In this document: piece after piece, positions 33,977 through 42,544 of the stretch | How positions within the stretch are numbered: the first letter of the stretch is position 1 | Layout: each line of letters opens with the position of its first letter | NCBI GenBank assembly: GCA_021413965.1 | Contig: JAIOPI010000004.1 | Span: 186,001 to 250,000 of the forward strand | From: Lentisphaerota bacterium | Lineage (GTDB): Bacteria; Verrucomicrobiota; Kiritimatiellia; UBA8416; JAIOPI01 | DNA length: 64,000 bases | Direction: 5' to 3' | The notes under the pieces: generated by a model | Databases searched by the model: none | What the model was told of the DNA's origin: nothing | The model's input: only the letters and a program-made list of their open reading frames with translations | Made by a program: the position numbers and the translations under genes

Positions 33977-34426
33977 TCAGTTCACGCTGATGGGAGGAAT
34001 GTCGCTGGCCACACGGACGGCAACACGTCCAAAGGCGTGGATTCGTTCCACCTGTTCCTTCATGGTTGTGACGGTGGTGAGGTCAAGGCTGTCCCATTTC
34101 AGTTTCCTGCCGCTGCCAGCCTCAATGCTTCTGGCAAAAGCCACCTTGATGGCCTGGATTTCCTGTTCAATCCTGCTGGCTGGGATGCCGTCTTTGTTCT
34201 GCACTGATCTAGTCACACACTTGCCCTTGGCGTCGTAGGTGCGGTTGACGTTGCTGATGGTGAAGGTGTCGTTTCCCCTACGGATGACAAAAAAGGTCAG
34301 GATGATTTCAGCCTTGGCTTGGTCAGCAAACAGAACGGGCTGGGAGCAAAAGATGGAATGAAAAACGTCTGAAGCTCCCAAAACGAATGCAGCCTCCTGC
34401 TCCTCCTGGTGATCCCGCTTCTTCAT
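33977..34426 (-). CDS. Hypothetical protein
   Basis: 149 residues. ATG 34426 is chosen because GGTGGAG lies just upstream and it starts MKKRDHQEEQEAAFVLGASD; the longer frame to 34576 has no support. Alternating strands and helices (AEIILTFFVIRRGNDTFTIS) suggest a compact fold. Sits between the PD-(D/E)XK nuclease and two further hypotheticals in one leftward series. Confidence 0.5.
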   Translation of the reverse strand: MKKRDHQEEQEAAFVLGASDVFHSIFCSQPVLFADQAKAEIILTFFVIRRGNDTFTISNVNRTYDAKGKCVTRSVQNKDGIPASRIEQEIQAIKVAFARSIEAGSGRKLKWDSLDLTTVTTMKEQVERIHAFGRVAVRVASDIPPISVN

Positions 34427-34582
34427 GCTCCACCTGTAACGCTGGGCATGATGGGAGTCAATCTTCTGTGGCCAGAGGAGACGCCCATACCAAGAAAAGT
34501 GATTTCCAGATTTGAAGGGAGCCCTCAAGGCTACGCCACATCGCCTTAAAAACTGGAGGTGTCCTCTGATCGGCATGGCTGA

Positions 34583-35299
34583 TCACATCGGGATAGCATC
34601 AGCCTTGGTCAGCAGAGCCAGCACACCTTCCACCAGTTTGCAGTCCTTGCACCCATCCAGCCCCTGGGGTGGCTCTGGCGATTCATGGATGGCCTTTGCC
34701 TTCCTGAGCAGCGGTGGAATCGTTGACCTGTCCAGCGTGATGGGCAACAGGTGGGCATTGAAGTGCATGGCGAACCCATCCTCCAGAATCAGGTCATCCA
34801 GATCGGCCACCCCAATAGCAGTTCTGGGTTCGTAATAGATGAGCCCCAGCCCCACCACAGGCTTCAGGCCAAGGGCTTCAGCGATCAGTGCATACCCCGT
34901 TAATTGAGTTTCATACATCTTGCTCAGCTCTTGCTGGTGGGTGCTCCAACGAGCCGTCTTGTAATCAAGTATCCAGTAGCCATGGCCATTGAAGGTCATT
35001 TCGTCGGCTGCACCCGTCAAGGTGATACCGCTTGCACTGTCCACCATCTGGAATTTGCTGTGGTGGGGGCAAGGGATGGGGTGACCGAGGTCACCCAGTT
35101 GGGAGAACCATTGGGGGATGTGGCCATGGCGGGCATGGTGCAGGTTGGTGATTTTCTTGCTGTAAGAATCAATGCTGCTGAAAATCCCAGGGAAAATCTG
35201 GAAAGGCACTTTCTGGCGGGTTTGTATCCAAAAACATCTGGGGCAGGCGTCAGGAAGGGCAAGGTGGCCAAGGTTCTTCGCACTGATCCTGAGGGGCAT
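34583..35299 (-). CDS. PD-(D/E)XK nuclease of the Cas4/RecB-like group
   Basis: 238 residues. The start MPLRISAKNLGHLALPDACP is the typical opening of PDDEXK_1-type proteins, with CPRCFWIQ placing a cysteine pair at the N-terminus and CKDCKL a second pair at the C-terminus, an arrangement that in Cas4 or AddB holds an Fe-S cluster. Nuclease motifs are TLTGAADEM (Asp), YWILDYKTARW (D-x-K) and ETQLTGYALIAEAL (the QxxxY helix). Head of a leftward series of five genes and divergent from the cytosine methyltransferase. No cas genes are near, so a phage-type recombination or defence role is more likely than CRISPR adaptation. Confidence 0.8.
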   Translation of the reverse strand: MPLRISAKNLGHLALPDACPRCFWIQTRQKVPFQIFPGIFSSIDSYSKKITNLHHARHGHIPQWFSQLGDLGHPIPCPHHSKFQMVDSASGITLTGAADEMTFNGHGYWILDYKTARWSTHQQELSKMYETQLTGYALIAEALGLKPVVGLGLIYYEPRTAIGVADLDDLILEDGFAMHFNAHLLPITLDRSTIPPLLRKAKAIHESPEPPQGLDGCKDCKLVEGVLALLTKADAIPM

Positions 35300-35421
35300 G
35301 GTGGTGGACGTAACGCCGAGGCTTCACCAATGCAACCCCATTCTTGTGGCTCCCTCTTGTCGTGGAGCTTTGCCGCGGGAAGACTGATCGTGTATTCTGA
35401 CGGCTTGCAGGAGGTGTGGTC

Positions 35422-36474
35422 GTGAAGCGGTCACTGAAGCGAAACACAAAAATAGGGGTGCTCAAGGGTAAACGAGCCCCCCGTCTGACCTGCGTTGATT
35501 TATTCAGCGGTGCGGGCGGATTATCACTAGGCCTGAAACTGGCTGGTTTTAGCCCCGTACTTGCAGTGGAGCGAGATCGCGATTGCTGTGCAACATACAG
35601 GGCGGCTTTCCCTCAGACCCTACTCTGGGACAAACCGATTCAGGAATGCGATTTTACCCCATTCAGTGGAGTGGATCTTGTTGCTGGGGGGCCGCCGTGC
35701 CAGCCGTTTTCGTCAGGAGGTAAGCGTCTAGCCGCACACGACCCCAGAGACATGATACCTGAGTTCATTCGGGCTGTTCGCGAGATCCAGCCGAAAGCAT
35801 TTCTCATGGAGAACGTGGCATCACTTTTCGGCAATCCCCATCGGGAATATTTCACTGCCGTCGAAACCGAGTTGGAGACACTTGGCTACCTGATTGTCCG
35901 CAAGGTGCTAAACGCTGCCGACTATGGAGTCCCGCAGATTCGCAAAAGGGGCTTTATGATCGGCGTTAGGTGTGGCAAGCCCTTCTGCTTCCCTAAGCCA
36001 ACAAACGGCCCAGGAACTGGAATCCCCTATGTCTGTGCAAAGTCAGTTCTGCATCCAGAAACACCTGATGGTGAGCCAAACATTGCCAAGGTGACCTATG
36101 CGAAGAATCCTCATCTGCGCCCTAGTCCCTTTGACGGGTTGATGTTCAACGGCGGTGGTCGTCCCATAGATGTGAACCAGCCTTGTCGCACAATCCTCGC
36201 CTCTGCAGGTGGAAACAAGACACCCTGGATTGACACCCTTGGGTCTGTCCCTCTGTACCACCGTTATCTTCTAAATGGTGGGGCGCCAAAGAGCGGGGTG
36301 CTCAAAGGAGCCAGGAGGCTCACCCTTAAGGAGTGTGCTCTCATCCAGAGCTTCCCGCCAGAATTCCCCTTTCAGGGCAAGAAGAGTTCTCGCTTTAGAC
36401 AAGTAGGCAACGCTGTTCCGCCGCTGCTGGCCAAGGTTCTAGGCTTGGGACTTCGGAGGCGGCTCTCCAGATGA
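35422..36474 (+). CDS. DNA (cytosine-5) methyltransferase
   Basis: 350 residues from GTG 35422, which has AGGAGG 7 bases upstream; GTG 35416 would overlap that site. All key motifs are present: I, CVDLFSGAGGLSLG; IV, GGPPCQPFSSGG with the catalytic Cys; VI, AFLMENVASL; VIII, QIRKRGFMIGV; X, RFRQVGNAVPP. The target-recognition region between VIII and X is about 100 residues, short to normal for a type II enzyme. Converges with, and overlaps by 36 bp, a gene that is probably its restriction partner. Confidence 0.95.
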   Translation: MKRSLKRNTKIGVLKGKRAPRLTCVDLFSGAGGLSLGLKLAGFSPVLAVERDRDCCATYRAAFPQTLLWDKPIQECDFTPFSGVDLVAGGPPCQPFSSGGKRLAAHDPRDMIPEFIRAVREIQPKAFLMENVASLFGNPHREYFTAVETELETLGYLIVRKVLNAADYGVPQIRKRGFMIGVRCGKPFCFPKPTNGPGTGIPYVCAKSVLHPETPDGEPNIAKVTYAKNPHLRPSPFDGLMFNGGGRPIDVNQPCRTILASAGGNKTPWIDTLGSVPLYHRYLLNGGAPKSGVLKGARRLTLKECALIQSFPPEFPFQGKKSSRFRQVGNAVPPLLAKVLGLGLRRRLSR

Positions 36475-37575
36475 ACCAGTTGCTGGCGCAAGCTTGCTAT
36501 CGGCGACAAGCCCACTCGTCCTGAGCAGCTGGACATACATGTTTACCCGACCAACTTCTGGCTGATATCGGTCGAGAAATTCATAAAGTCGGCCCAACGC
36601 AACCGCACGGTATTGGCGGGTTAGGGCGGCCACTAGGCTTCCTGTGAATCCTTCAAGGTCAACAACGCTTATCTCTTCGGGGCGTGTTGCGATCTCAGTG
36701 TACACAGCAATTCGGTCCTCTTCTGGAATACGAGCTATGATGTGGAGCCGTGATAAATCATTTTCCTTTATCGTCGTGGCAGCTCCAACAGTCTTGGTTC
36801 GCCACGAATTGGCTGTTATTTCGTAGGCCTCGATGACCCTGTTGCCAGTGAGAATTTGGACATCCCCCGCCACTCGTGAACTGTGGTCAGATGCATTCAA
36901 ATTCTTCGTTTCCACTCGGAGGGTTTCTAAACCAGCTTGCATGAGCAGACCATGCAGAAGTGCGGCAACACCCAATTGCTCGTAGGCACCACCAGATCCT
37001 GCATCAAACAACTTCCGCAGCACGCCCATTACTGCAGCAAAGGTGAGCGTCGTAATGCTTAGCTCTGGCATCTTGTCAACTGGCCTTGCCTTTGATGCTA
37101 CGACAGAGCATGCGTACTCGAAAGCGATCTCCAGTTGAGCACTCGTTGTGGTGGACCTTGAGAACCATTTGAGGCAGCTGTCAAAAGACTTGTTGTTTCC
37201 TCGGACCAGAACCGTGGAGTTCTTTCCGATGTTCTGGTAGGCATCTTTTCGGGCAGGGATGTGCTGCTCCATGAGGAAGGCACCCAGCCGCTGCGCCACC
37301 GTGCGTGCTCCAGTATGTCGGACGGTCAGATTCTTCTCACCCGCAGCAAGCCCATAGGCAAGTTGAATGAGCAATCCGTCTCGGTAGCTCAGGTCAGAAG
37401 TGGCCAGCACCTGCTGCAGGTGGGTTCTTGCGGCGGCGGGGATGCTCGCCAATGGATCGGAGGCCTGCTTAGCGTCGGGCTTCTTGCCAGCCTTGGCCTG
37501 CAGGCGGTCAATGTGGCGAAGCACGCAGGACTGTATGAAGTCAAAAACTTGCTGCGGTTTGGCATCCTTGGCCAT
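36439..37575 (-). CDS. Probable type II restriction endonuclease
   Basis: 378 residues from ATG 37575 (GGAGGG upstream). Candidate nuclease core RVAGDVQILTGNRVIEAYEI preceded by LETLRVETKNLNAS: a strand-acid-strand-acid pattern like a divergent PD-(D/E)XK site, but the usual Lys is not obvious. Helical N-terminal half. Convergent gene order with a C5 methyltransferase and tail overlap is the main evidence for a restriction role. Recognition sequence unknown. A non-nuclease partner such as a DNA-binding control protein is less likely because of its size. Confidence 0.6.
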   Translation of the reverse strand: MAKDAKPQQVFDFIQSCVLRHIDRLQAKAGKKPDAKQASDPLASIPAAARTHLQQVLATSDLSYRDGLLIQLAYGLAAGEKNLTVRHTGARTVAQRLGAFLMEQHIPARKDAYQNIGKNSTVLVRGNNKSFDSCLKWFSRSTTTSAQLEIAFEYACSVVASKARPVDKMPELSITTLTFAAVMGVLRKLFDAGSGGAYEQLGVAALLHGLLMQAGLETLRVETKNLNASDHSSRVAGDVQILTGNRVIEAYEITANSWRTKTVGAATTIKENDLSRLHIIARIPEEDRIAVYTEIATRPEEISVVDLEGFTGSLVAALTRQYRAVALGRLYEFLDRYQPEVGRVNMYVQLLRTSGLVADSKLAPATGSSGEPPPKSQA

Positions 37576-37814
37576 CTTCCACCCTCCAGAGTGTCTGGAG
37601 TCCCAATGCTCCGAAACGTGGCCGAAAGTATGCACAACACTTTCGTAAAACACGAGTACGATCGTAAGTGGAGGAGGTGGCGCACGGAAGATGCCAGGGG
37701 CAGCAGCTGAGGAGCTGGAAGGCCGACTGGCGATGATGCCGTTGTGGACGGAAACGGGCTGAAGCTAGTACGCCAGAATCGTGATCCCCGCCTAGGGGCA
37801 GCCGTGAGAGCCCC

Positions 37815-38198
37815 TCAATTCTCCCCAGCCTTCTGCCTCGCCCATGCCTCTGAGGGCTTGCTCCTGCCCCCGATAAGGTACGAACTCACACCGCCACCTT
37901 CCCTGATGATGCACAGGATGACCTTCTCATCAGGATCGTAGGTTTTCACCCAGGCCAGTTCACGGTCTGACAGGATGCCCTTGAAGGGGGATGCTTCATG
38001 GCCCTCCATTGGCAGGTAGTGAAACCTCAAGCCCTTGAGTACAGGAATGGGCTGGTGAACGAAATCCTCCTCTGGCACCAGCACGGCACCACGCCCCTTC
38101 TCCAGGTAGTTTCCCCATGAGAAGGCGGCGATGATCTCCCAGTTGGCCTGAAGGAACGACTTGTGTCTGGCGATCCGTTCTTCCTTGGTGAGCTTCAT
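37815..38198 (-). CDS. Hypothetical protein, paralogue of 42541-43143
   Basis: 127 residues. The core FSWGNYLEKGRGAVLVPEED, then YDPDEKVILCII, aligns with FSFEGFIQQGVGCVVIQEGN and YEPESSVVLCIV of the protein at 42541-43143, defining a shared small domain with a Gly-x-Gly turn and a beta-strand ending in Leu-Cys-Ile. No family name known to me. The gene sits alone between the restriction-modification pair and the HEPN-like gene. Confidence 0.55.
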   Translation of the reverse strand: MKLTKEERIARHKSFLQANWEIIAAFSWGNYLEKGRGAVLVPEEDFVHQPIPVLKGLRFHYLPMEGHEASPFKGILSDRELAWVKTYDPDEKVILCIIREGGGVSSYLIGGRSKPSEAWARQKAGEN

Positions 38199-38358
38199 GC
38201 TGGGGGCAGGATACCAGATCCGAATGGTTCATCCAAGCGACGGGGCGGCAATCGGCACTCCTTCTGGAACACGACAAGTGAGACTGATACAGTCCACCAT
38301 GGTCAGTGGGGGCCGTATTGGATCCTGTAACCTAGGGCCAGTCCCTTTGGAGAGCATA

Positions 38359-39648
38359 ATGAGCAGTGAATCGTTGCCCACCTTGAGTCACCTGCGAAGT
38401 CAGATGGAGTCCATGAAGCTCCTGCTGAAAGTCAACAGAGGGCTACGTTTCTTTGGCCTTGGAAGTGCGAAGTTGATGGAGATGGAGTCACAACTGAAGG
38501 GCCTTGAGCAGCAGATGACAGAATTGGCTACGTATCCTGCCATGTTCAACCAGCGGCTATCTGCAGAAGGCTGGCTCGCCCATGACTCGATGGACTTCAC
38601 AGTCCTCAAGAACGCAGTGGATGCGTTCGACGCCCACGGCAAAGACGCAGCCGTCAGTCTTCTTCTGGACTACTACGGGGCTGATGCCGTCGCTGGTCGT
38701 TTGTTTTTCCTGAATGGTGTTGAGGAATTCAGGCCTCGTTGGCGGTTTATTGAGTTTGCCCTGCAGGACTACAAGGCGGGACGCTACTACTCATGCATTC
38801 CACTGCTTATCATGGTCATGGATGGTGCTGTAAACGATGCAGTGGGATCGGGGCTTCACGCTGAGAAGACCGACCTGGATGCATGGGACTGCCTGACGAC
38901 GGCAGATGGCTCCATCCAGAATATCAAGAGCATCTTTCAACGAAACCGAAAGAAGACCAGAACGGAGCCAATCTACATGCCGTTCCGCAACGGCATCCTT
39001 CACGGTATGGATTTGGGATATGACAACCAGATCGTCGCGGCAAAGTGCTGGAGCTTCCTTTTTGTCGTAAAGGATTGGATACGGGCCAAACAGACCGAAT
39101 CCGAACGGCAGAGGAAGCTTGAGGATGAAAGACGAGTCCCTTCGCTCAAGGAGCTTGGGGCTCAGCTCAGGAAGAATGCATCTTTGAAGCAGAGCACAGC
39201 AGACTGGAGGCCACGCGAGATTGCTCCAGCCTTCATCCTAGGCCTGAATAGTGGGAGTGTGCCAGACCCCGCCTCTCCTGAATGCGTGGCGATGGCCGTA
39301 CTCAGCCTGTGGGCCAAGAAGAATTATGGGCACATGGCGAATCACTTTTGGAGGCTGAAGGATTATGGTGGAAACCCAGCCCAGCAGGTAAGAGAGCAAT
39401 ATGGCTGGAGAGATGTCTCCCGTTTCACAGTTCTGTCCATCACTGATGTGGCACCTGCCGCTGCGGAGATGGTGGTTTCCCTGCATAATTCCAAAGACGG
39501 TGGCAAGCCTTTCAAGGTGAGGCTGATTCGGGAAGACGAGGATGGCTCCCCCGTCCCCGCAGGAACACCTGGAGGCACCTGGCTTTTGGTACACATTCTT
39601 CCTGTTGAAGATGCCACGCCATGTGACGAAGGCGGTAGGAAGGGGTAA
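38359..39648 (+). CDS. HEPN-like domain protein
   Basis: 429 residues. ATG 38359 has GGAGAG close upstream; the open frame to 38161 is extended but lacks support. A coiled helix at residues ~1-60 is followed by a helical domain with MPFRNGILHGMDLGYDN, where R-x4-H (RNGILH) is the HEPN RNase-type motif. The preceding helices (RYYSCIPLLIMVMDGAVND) fit the four-helix bundle. The C-terminal ~170 residues are a separate, uncharacterised domain. HEPN proteins with this motif often degrade RNA in defence or toxin-antitoxin systems. Immediately followed by an HNH-like gene. Confidence 0.6.
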   Translation: MSSESLPTLSHLRSQMESMKLLLKVNRGLRFFGLGSAKLMEMESQLKGLEQQMTELATYPAMFNQRLSAEGWLAHDSMDFTVLKNAVDAFDAHGKDAAVSLLLDYYGADAVAGRLFFLNGVEEFRPRWRFIEFALQDYKAGRYYSCIPLLIMVMDGAVNDAVGSGLHAEKTDLDAWDCLTTADGSIQNIKSIFQRNRKKTRTEPIYMPFRNGILHGMDLGYDNQIVAAKCWSFLFVVKDWIRAKQTESERQRKLEDERRVPSLKELGAQLRKNASLKQSTADWRPREIAPAFILGLNSGSVPDPASPECVAMAVLSLWAKKNYGHMANHFWRLKDYGGNPAQQVREQYGWRDVSRFTVLSITDVAPAAAEMVVSLHNSKDGGKPFKVRLIREDEDGSPVPAGTPGGTWLLVHILPVEDATPCDEGGRKG

Positions 39649-39652
39649 GGCT

Positions 39653-40366
39653 GTGACTGGGATCTGTGCCCTCTGCCATCACGAAGCCCCCCTGCGACAC
39701 TCCCACATCATCCCTGAACTGATCTACAAGCCGATGTACGACGACAAGCACCGTTTCATGCAGATGGGCTCCATCAAGCCTGGGATCAAGTACCACCAGA
39801 AGGGGCTTCGCGAGCACCTCCTCTGCCAGCCATGCGAGACCCACCTCAGTATAAGCGAAAACTACGTGTCTGAATTCCTGGGTTCAATGGGTGGTTACGA
39901 AGTGGAGCGAAAAGAACAGCTGAGCCTGCTGGCTGGTCTGGACTACAAGCACATCCGCATCTTCTTCCTGTCCGTCCTCTGGAGAATGAGCGTGTCCAGC
40001 CTTCCCATGTTCAAGAACGTTTCGCTGGGTGTTCATGAGGAAGTCATGCGCCAGATGCTCGCGGCCGATGACCCTGGGTTGCCGCAGGACTACGGGTTTC
40101 TGGCTGTTATCCCCTACATTGACGGCGAGTTCTGCAAGGACTGGCTACTTCAGCCTGACTGGATTCGCTTCCAGAACAGACGACTCTACAGGGCGGTGAT
40201 TGGCGGCATTCTTTACCTGTTTGTAGCCTCTCGTCGCCCTCCCGTTATGCCCCATCCCTCTGTATTCATTCAGAGGAGTGGCGAGTGGATCATTCAGCAT
40301 CAGGATGTGAGACAGATCCCACATCTGAAGCAGTGGCTCGATGAAGCATCACTACTGAACCGATAG
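39653..40366 (+). CDS. HNH-endonuclease-like zinc protein
   Basis: 237 residues from GTG 39653, just past the preceding stop with AGGAAGGGG upstream; ATG 39611 would overlap it. CALCHHEAPLRHSHIIPELI combines a zinc C-x2-C with an SHIIP motif, and LLCQPCETHLSISENY gives the second C-x2-C. This is the split-zinc HNH pattern 'C..C...SHIiP...LLC..CE'. The C-terminal 130 residues are a beta-rich domain. Probably a DNA nuclease acting with the upstream HEPN-like protein; partner role is inferred from adjacency. Confidence 0.65.
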   Translation: MTGICALCHHEAPLRHSHIIPELIYKPMYDDKHRFMQMGSIKPGIKYHQKGLREHLLCQPCETHLSISENYVSEFLGSMGGYEVERKEQLSLLAGLDYKHIRIFFLSVLWRMSVSSLPMFKNVSLGVHEEVMRQMLAADDPGLPQDYGFLAVIPYIDGEFCKDWLLQPDWIRFQNRRLYRAVIGGILYLFVASRRPPVMPHPSVFIQRSGEWIIQHQDVRQIPHLKQWLDEASLLNR

Positions 40367-40387
40367 ACTGGTGGAGGAGAATGCCAA

Positions 40388-41464
40388 ATGAAACCCAGGA
40401 CGTTGAGCGTAGCTCTGTGTGGGCCGTCTGATGTTGCCAAGGAAATGGCCATCGCCGCTGAGGTGCTCGATGCATGGAACCAGCAGAACTGGGAGAGCCG
40501 TGGTGTGGAGCTGAAGCACAAGCACTGGAGCACAGATGCTGCCCCAGACGCTGCCCTGAGGCCACAGGAGGCTATTAACAGACAGTTCCTGGACGACTCC
40601 ACCATTCTGGTGGCCATATTCTGGTCACGGTTCGGCAGTCCAACGGGTTTGGCCGACTCAGGCACGCAGGAGGAAATCATCAGAGCCGTTGGCCTGAAGA
40701 AGCGTGTTCTTGTGTATTTCTCTGACCTCCAGCCAACGCCTCCAGACACAGAGACGTACCAGCTTCGCAAGCTCGAAGCTTTTCGTGACCAAATCAGGCC
40801 ACTGGCATACTGCAAGACATTCTCCTCACGAGCCCAGTTCAGGAGCATGCTTCAGCAGGACATTACGCTAGCCGTAGACCAAGCTATGGCGATCCCAAAG
40901 AAGGACGGCAAGAGGAGAACGACCAGGAAGCCCAAGCCCCAGCAGACTATAACGGGGAACAACAACATCCAGGCTGGTAGAGATGTAGTGTTCAATCGCC
41001 CTCCCACCATCAAACCTGTGCTTGAAAGGAGGCCAGGCAGCGTAACTCCTGAGGAGGTAGCCCAGATCAAGGCGTGGATTGAGACCCTTGCTGAAGGCGA
41101 GGTGGGAATGTCCAGACAAGACGCCTATAGCAAATGGGGCGGCATCCTTCTGAGCACCTTCAAGGCGGACAAGCGGGAATCCCTGCTCTCGTCCGACATG
41201 AATCGCATTCATTCGTGGTTCAAGACTCAGCGGATATTTCAGGCGAATGGGCTCAAGACAGCGGCACCAGAGCAATGGAGGAACATAAAATACGGTGCCA
41301 TCAAAGCGGCGATGAAAAGCATGGGCCGAACAAATGAGGAATACTACCCAGTGATCGCCGAACGACTTGGCATGAAGAAGCCCTTTGGTTCCCTCAAGGA
41401 GCTAACCAAAAGGGATCTTGGGCGGGTGTACAACATGGTGTTGGGCGACAGTCGCAAAGGATAG
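40388..41464 (+). CDS. DUF4062-like N-domain with GxxNIxAGRD linker and ORF6C-like C-domain
   Basis: 358 residues. Residues 1-125 resemble DUF4062/TIR-like domains: LSVALCGPSDVAKEMAIAAE, then KHKHWSTDAAPDAALRPQEA, ILVAIFWSRFGSPTGLADSG and VLVYFSDLQP. The linker near residues 190-203 has TITGNNNIQAGRDVVFN, a short repeat-like motif met in phage and defence proteins. The C-terminal ~135 residues (EEVAQIKAWIETLAEGEVGM and MKKPFGSLKELTKRDLG) look like ORF6C/BRO-type DNA- or ligand-binding domains. Possible nucleotide-processing immune effector. Upstream gap is 21 bp, so it likely shares a transcript with the HNH gene. Confidence 0.6.
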   Translation: MKPRTLSVALCGPSDVAKEMAIAAEVLDAWNQQNWESRGVELKHKHWSTDAAPDAALRPQEAINRQFLDDSTILVAIFWSRFGSPTGLADSGTQEEIIRAVGLKKRVLVYFSDLQPTPPDTETYQLRKLEAFRDQIRPLAYCKTFSSRAQFRSMLQQDITLAVDQAMAIPKKDGKRRTTRKPKPQQTITGNNNIQAGRDVVFNRPPTIKPVLERRPGSVTPEEVAQIKAWIETLAEGEVGMSRQDAYSKWGGILLSTFKADKRESLLSSDMNRIHSWFKTQRIFQANGLKTAAPEQWRNIKYGAIKAAMKSMGRTNEEYYPVIAERLGMKKPFGSLKELTKRDLGRVYNMVLGDSRKG

Positions 41465-41473
41465 GTGCTGATT

Positions 41474-42544
41474 CTACAGGGGCATCCTGTTCAGCTTGTA
41501 CTCGTAGGTCACAATTTCTTTGAGGGTTCCCTGGGCCATGATCCGCCAAGGGCTGAGCACATGGGGACTTCCTCCTGACAAAAGGTATTGCTCAGGCTTC
41601 GGCTCCTCCACACGGATCGAATGCAGGATGAACAGGGCAACGTTGTTCTGCTTGGCATGCTCAACTTCATTCGGCGTGAGGAATACTTTACCTCCGTCTG
41701 ACTGAGTGGCTTTCACCTCCACCCTCAGTTCACGACCTGGCGACTTGCAGAGAAGATCGAATGACTCCGTAGCTCCCACATCTTTGACTGAAGACCATGA
41801 TTGTCGAAAGTGTACCATGGCAGTCTTCACACCATAATCCTCAAGGGCTTCTCGCAGTGCAGGCGTGACCAGGAATCCTTGCCCAGTCCTTCTCAGCCTC
41901 TGGCCATCCACCAGTGCCGCTAATTCCTGTTGCTCATCCTCATCGGGCTCAATCAGAAGGTTGCCCCCTGTGTACCCACCGATGAACTCAAGGGCTGCAC
42001 GAATCCAAGGAAACTGCCGTCTACGACCGCGATCGTACAGATAGCACACATGAGCACGACCAAGTCCATCTTTCCTGGGAACGCGGATACTCTGCCGCAG
42101 CGACATGGGTAGCAACACTGCATCTGCGGTGCTGCATTTGAGATTGTAGGAGTAGTCCTCCCTCGACATGGATTGCGTAGCAGGCTGGAAATGACGAAAT
42201 ACGGTTGCCTTGTCGTACCATCCAATGACGAATTGCCCGCCTCGGGGATGGCGAGCTACGAACACTACTAACACGTTATCCAGTGAATTCCCTTGCTCAA
42301 GCTCGGGGTCAATTCGCTCCAGGTTGATGGTGATTTCTTCCTGTGGAATGGTGTCGCTCTTCCACGGCTGAAAATATCCGTAGAGAATGCCCCCTACGTC
42401 CCTGAAGTTGTAGAGTTCGTGTCCAATGTTGTCTTCATTGTGCTTCCCTCCGCCAATGGGCTTTTCATCGCCCTTTTGGATGCCGCAATAGAACTTCATT
42501 CGCCCAACTCTGGCGAACAGGACTCGCGTGGGGTGCTTGCTCAT
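41474..42544 (-). CDS. DUF3883-type restriction nuclease (modification-dependent type likely)
   Basis: 356 residues. N-terminus: KFYCGIQKGDEKPIGGGKHN, then VVFVARHPRGGQFVIGWYDK, the pattern of N-terminal reader domains in DUF3883 proteins. C-terminus: ATESFDLLCKSPGRELRVEV followed by KATQ, giving D...E-V-K, and FLTPNEVEHAKQNNVALFIL, the conserved helix of DUF3883. DUF3883 is a PD-(D/E)XK family common in type IV or stand-alone restriction. It is last of a leftward three-gene unit (43721 to 41474) with ATGA overlaps. Confidence 0.75.
   Translation of the reverse strand: MSKHPTRVLFARVGRMKFYCGIQKGDEKPIGGGKHNEDNIGHELYNFRDVGGILYGYFQPWKSDTIPQEEITINLERIDPELEQGNSLDNVLVVFVARHPRGGQFVIGWYDKATVFRHFQPATQSMSREDYSYNLKCSTADAVLLPMSLRQSIRVPRKDGLGRAHVCYLYDRGRRRQFPWIRAALEFIGGYTGGNLLIEPDEDEQQELAALVDGQRLRRTGQGFLVTPALREALEDYGVKTAMVHFRQSWSSVKDVGATESFDLLCKSPGRELRVEVKATQSDGGKVFLTPNEVEHAKQNNVALFILHSIRVEEPKPEQYLLSGGSPHVLSPWRIMAQGTLKEIVTYEYKLNRMPL

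Noticed and set aside
34583..35299. Cas4-type nuclease as a sign of a CRISPR system
   Set aside because: No cas1, cas2 or repeat-spacer array is present anywhere in the window; the gene is in a cluster of island hypotheticals.
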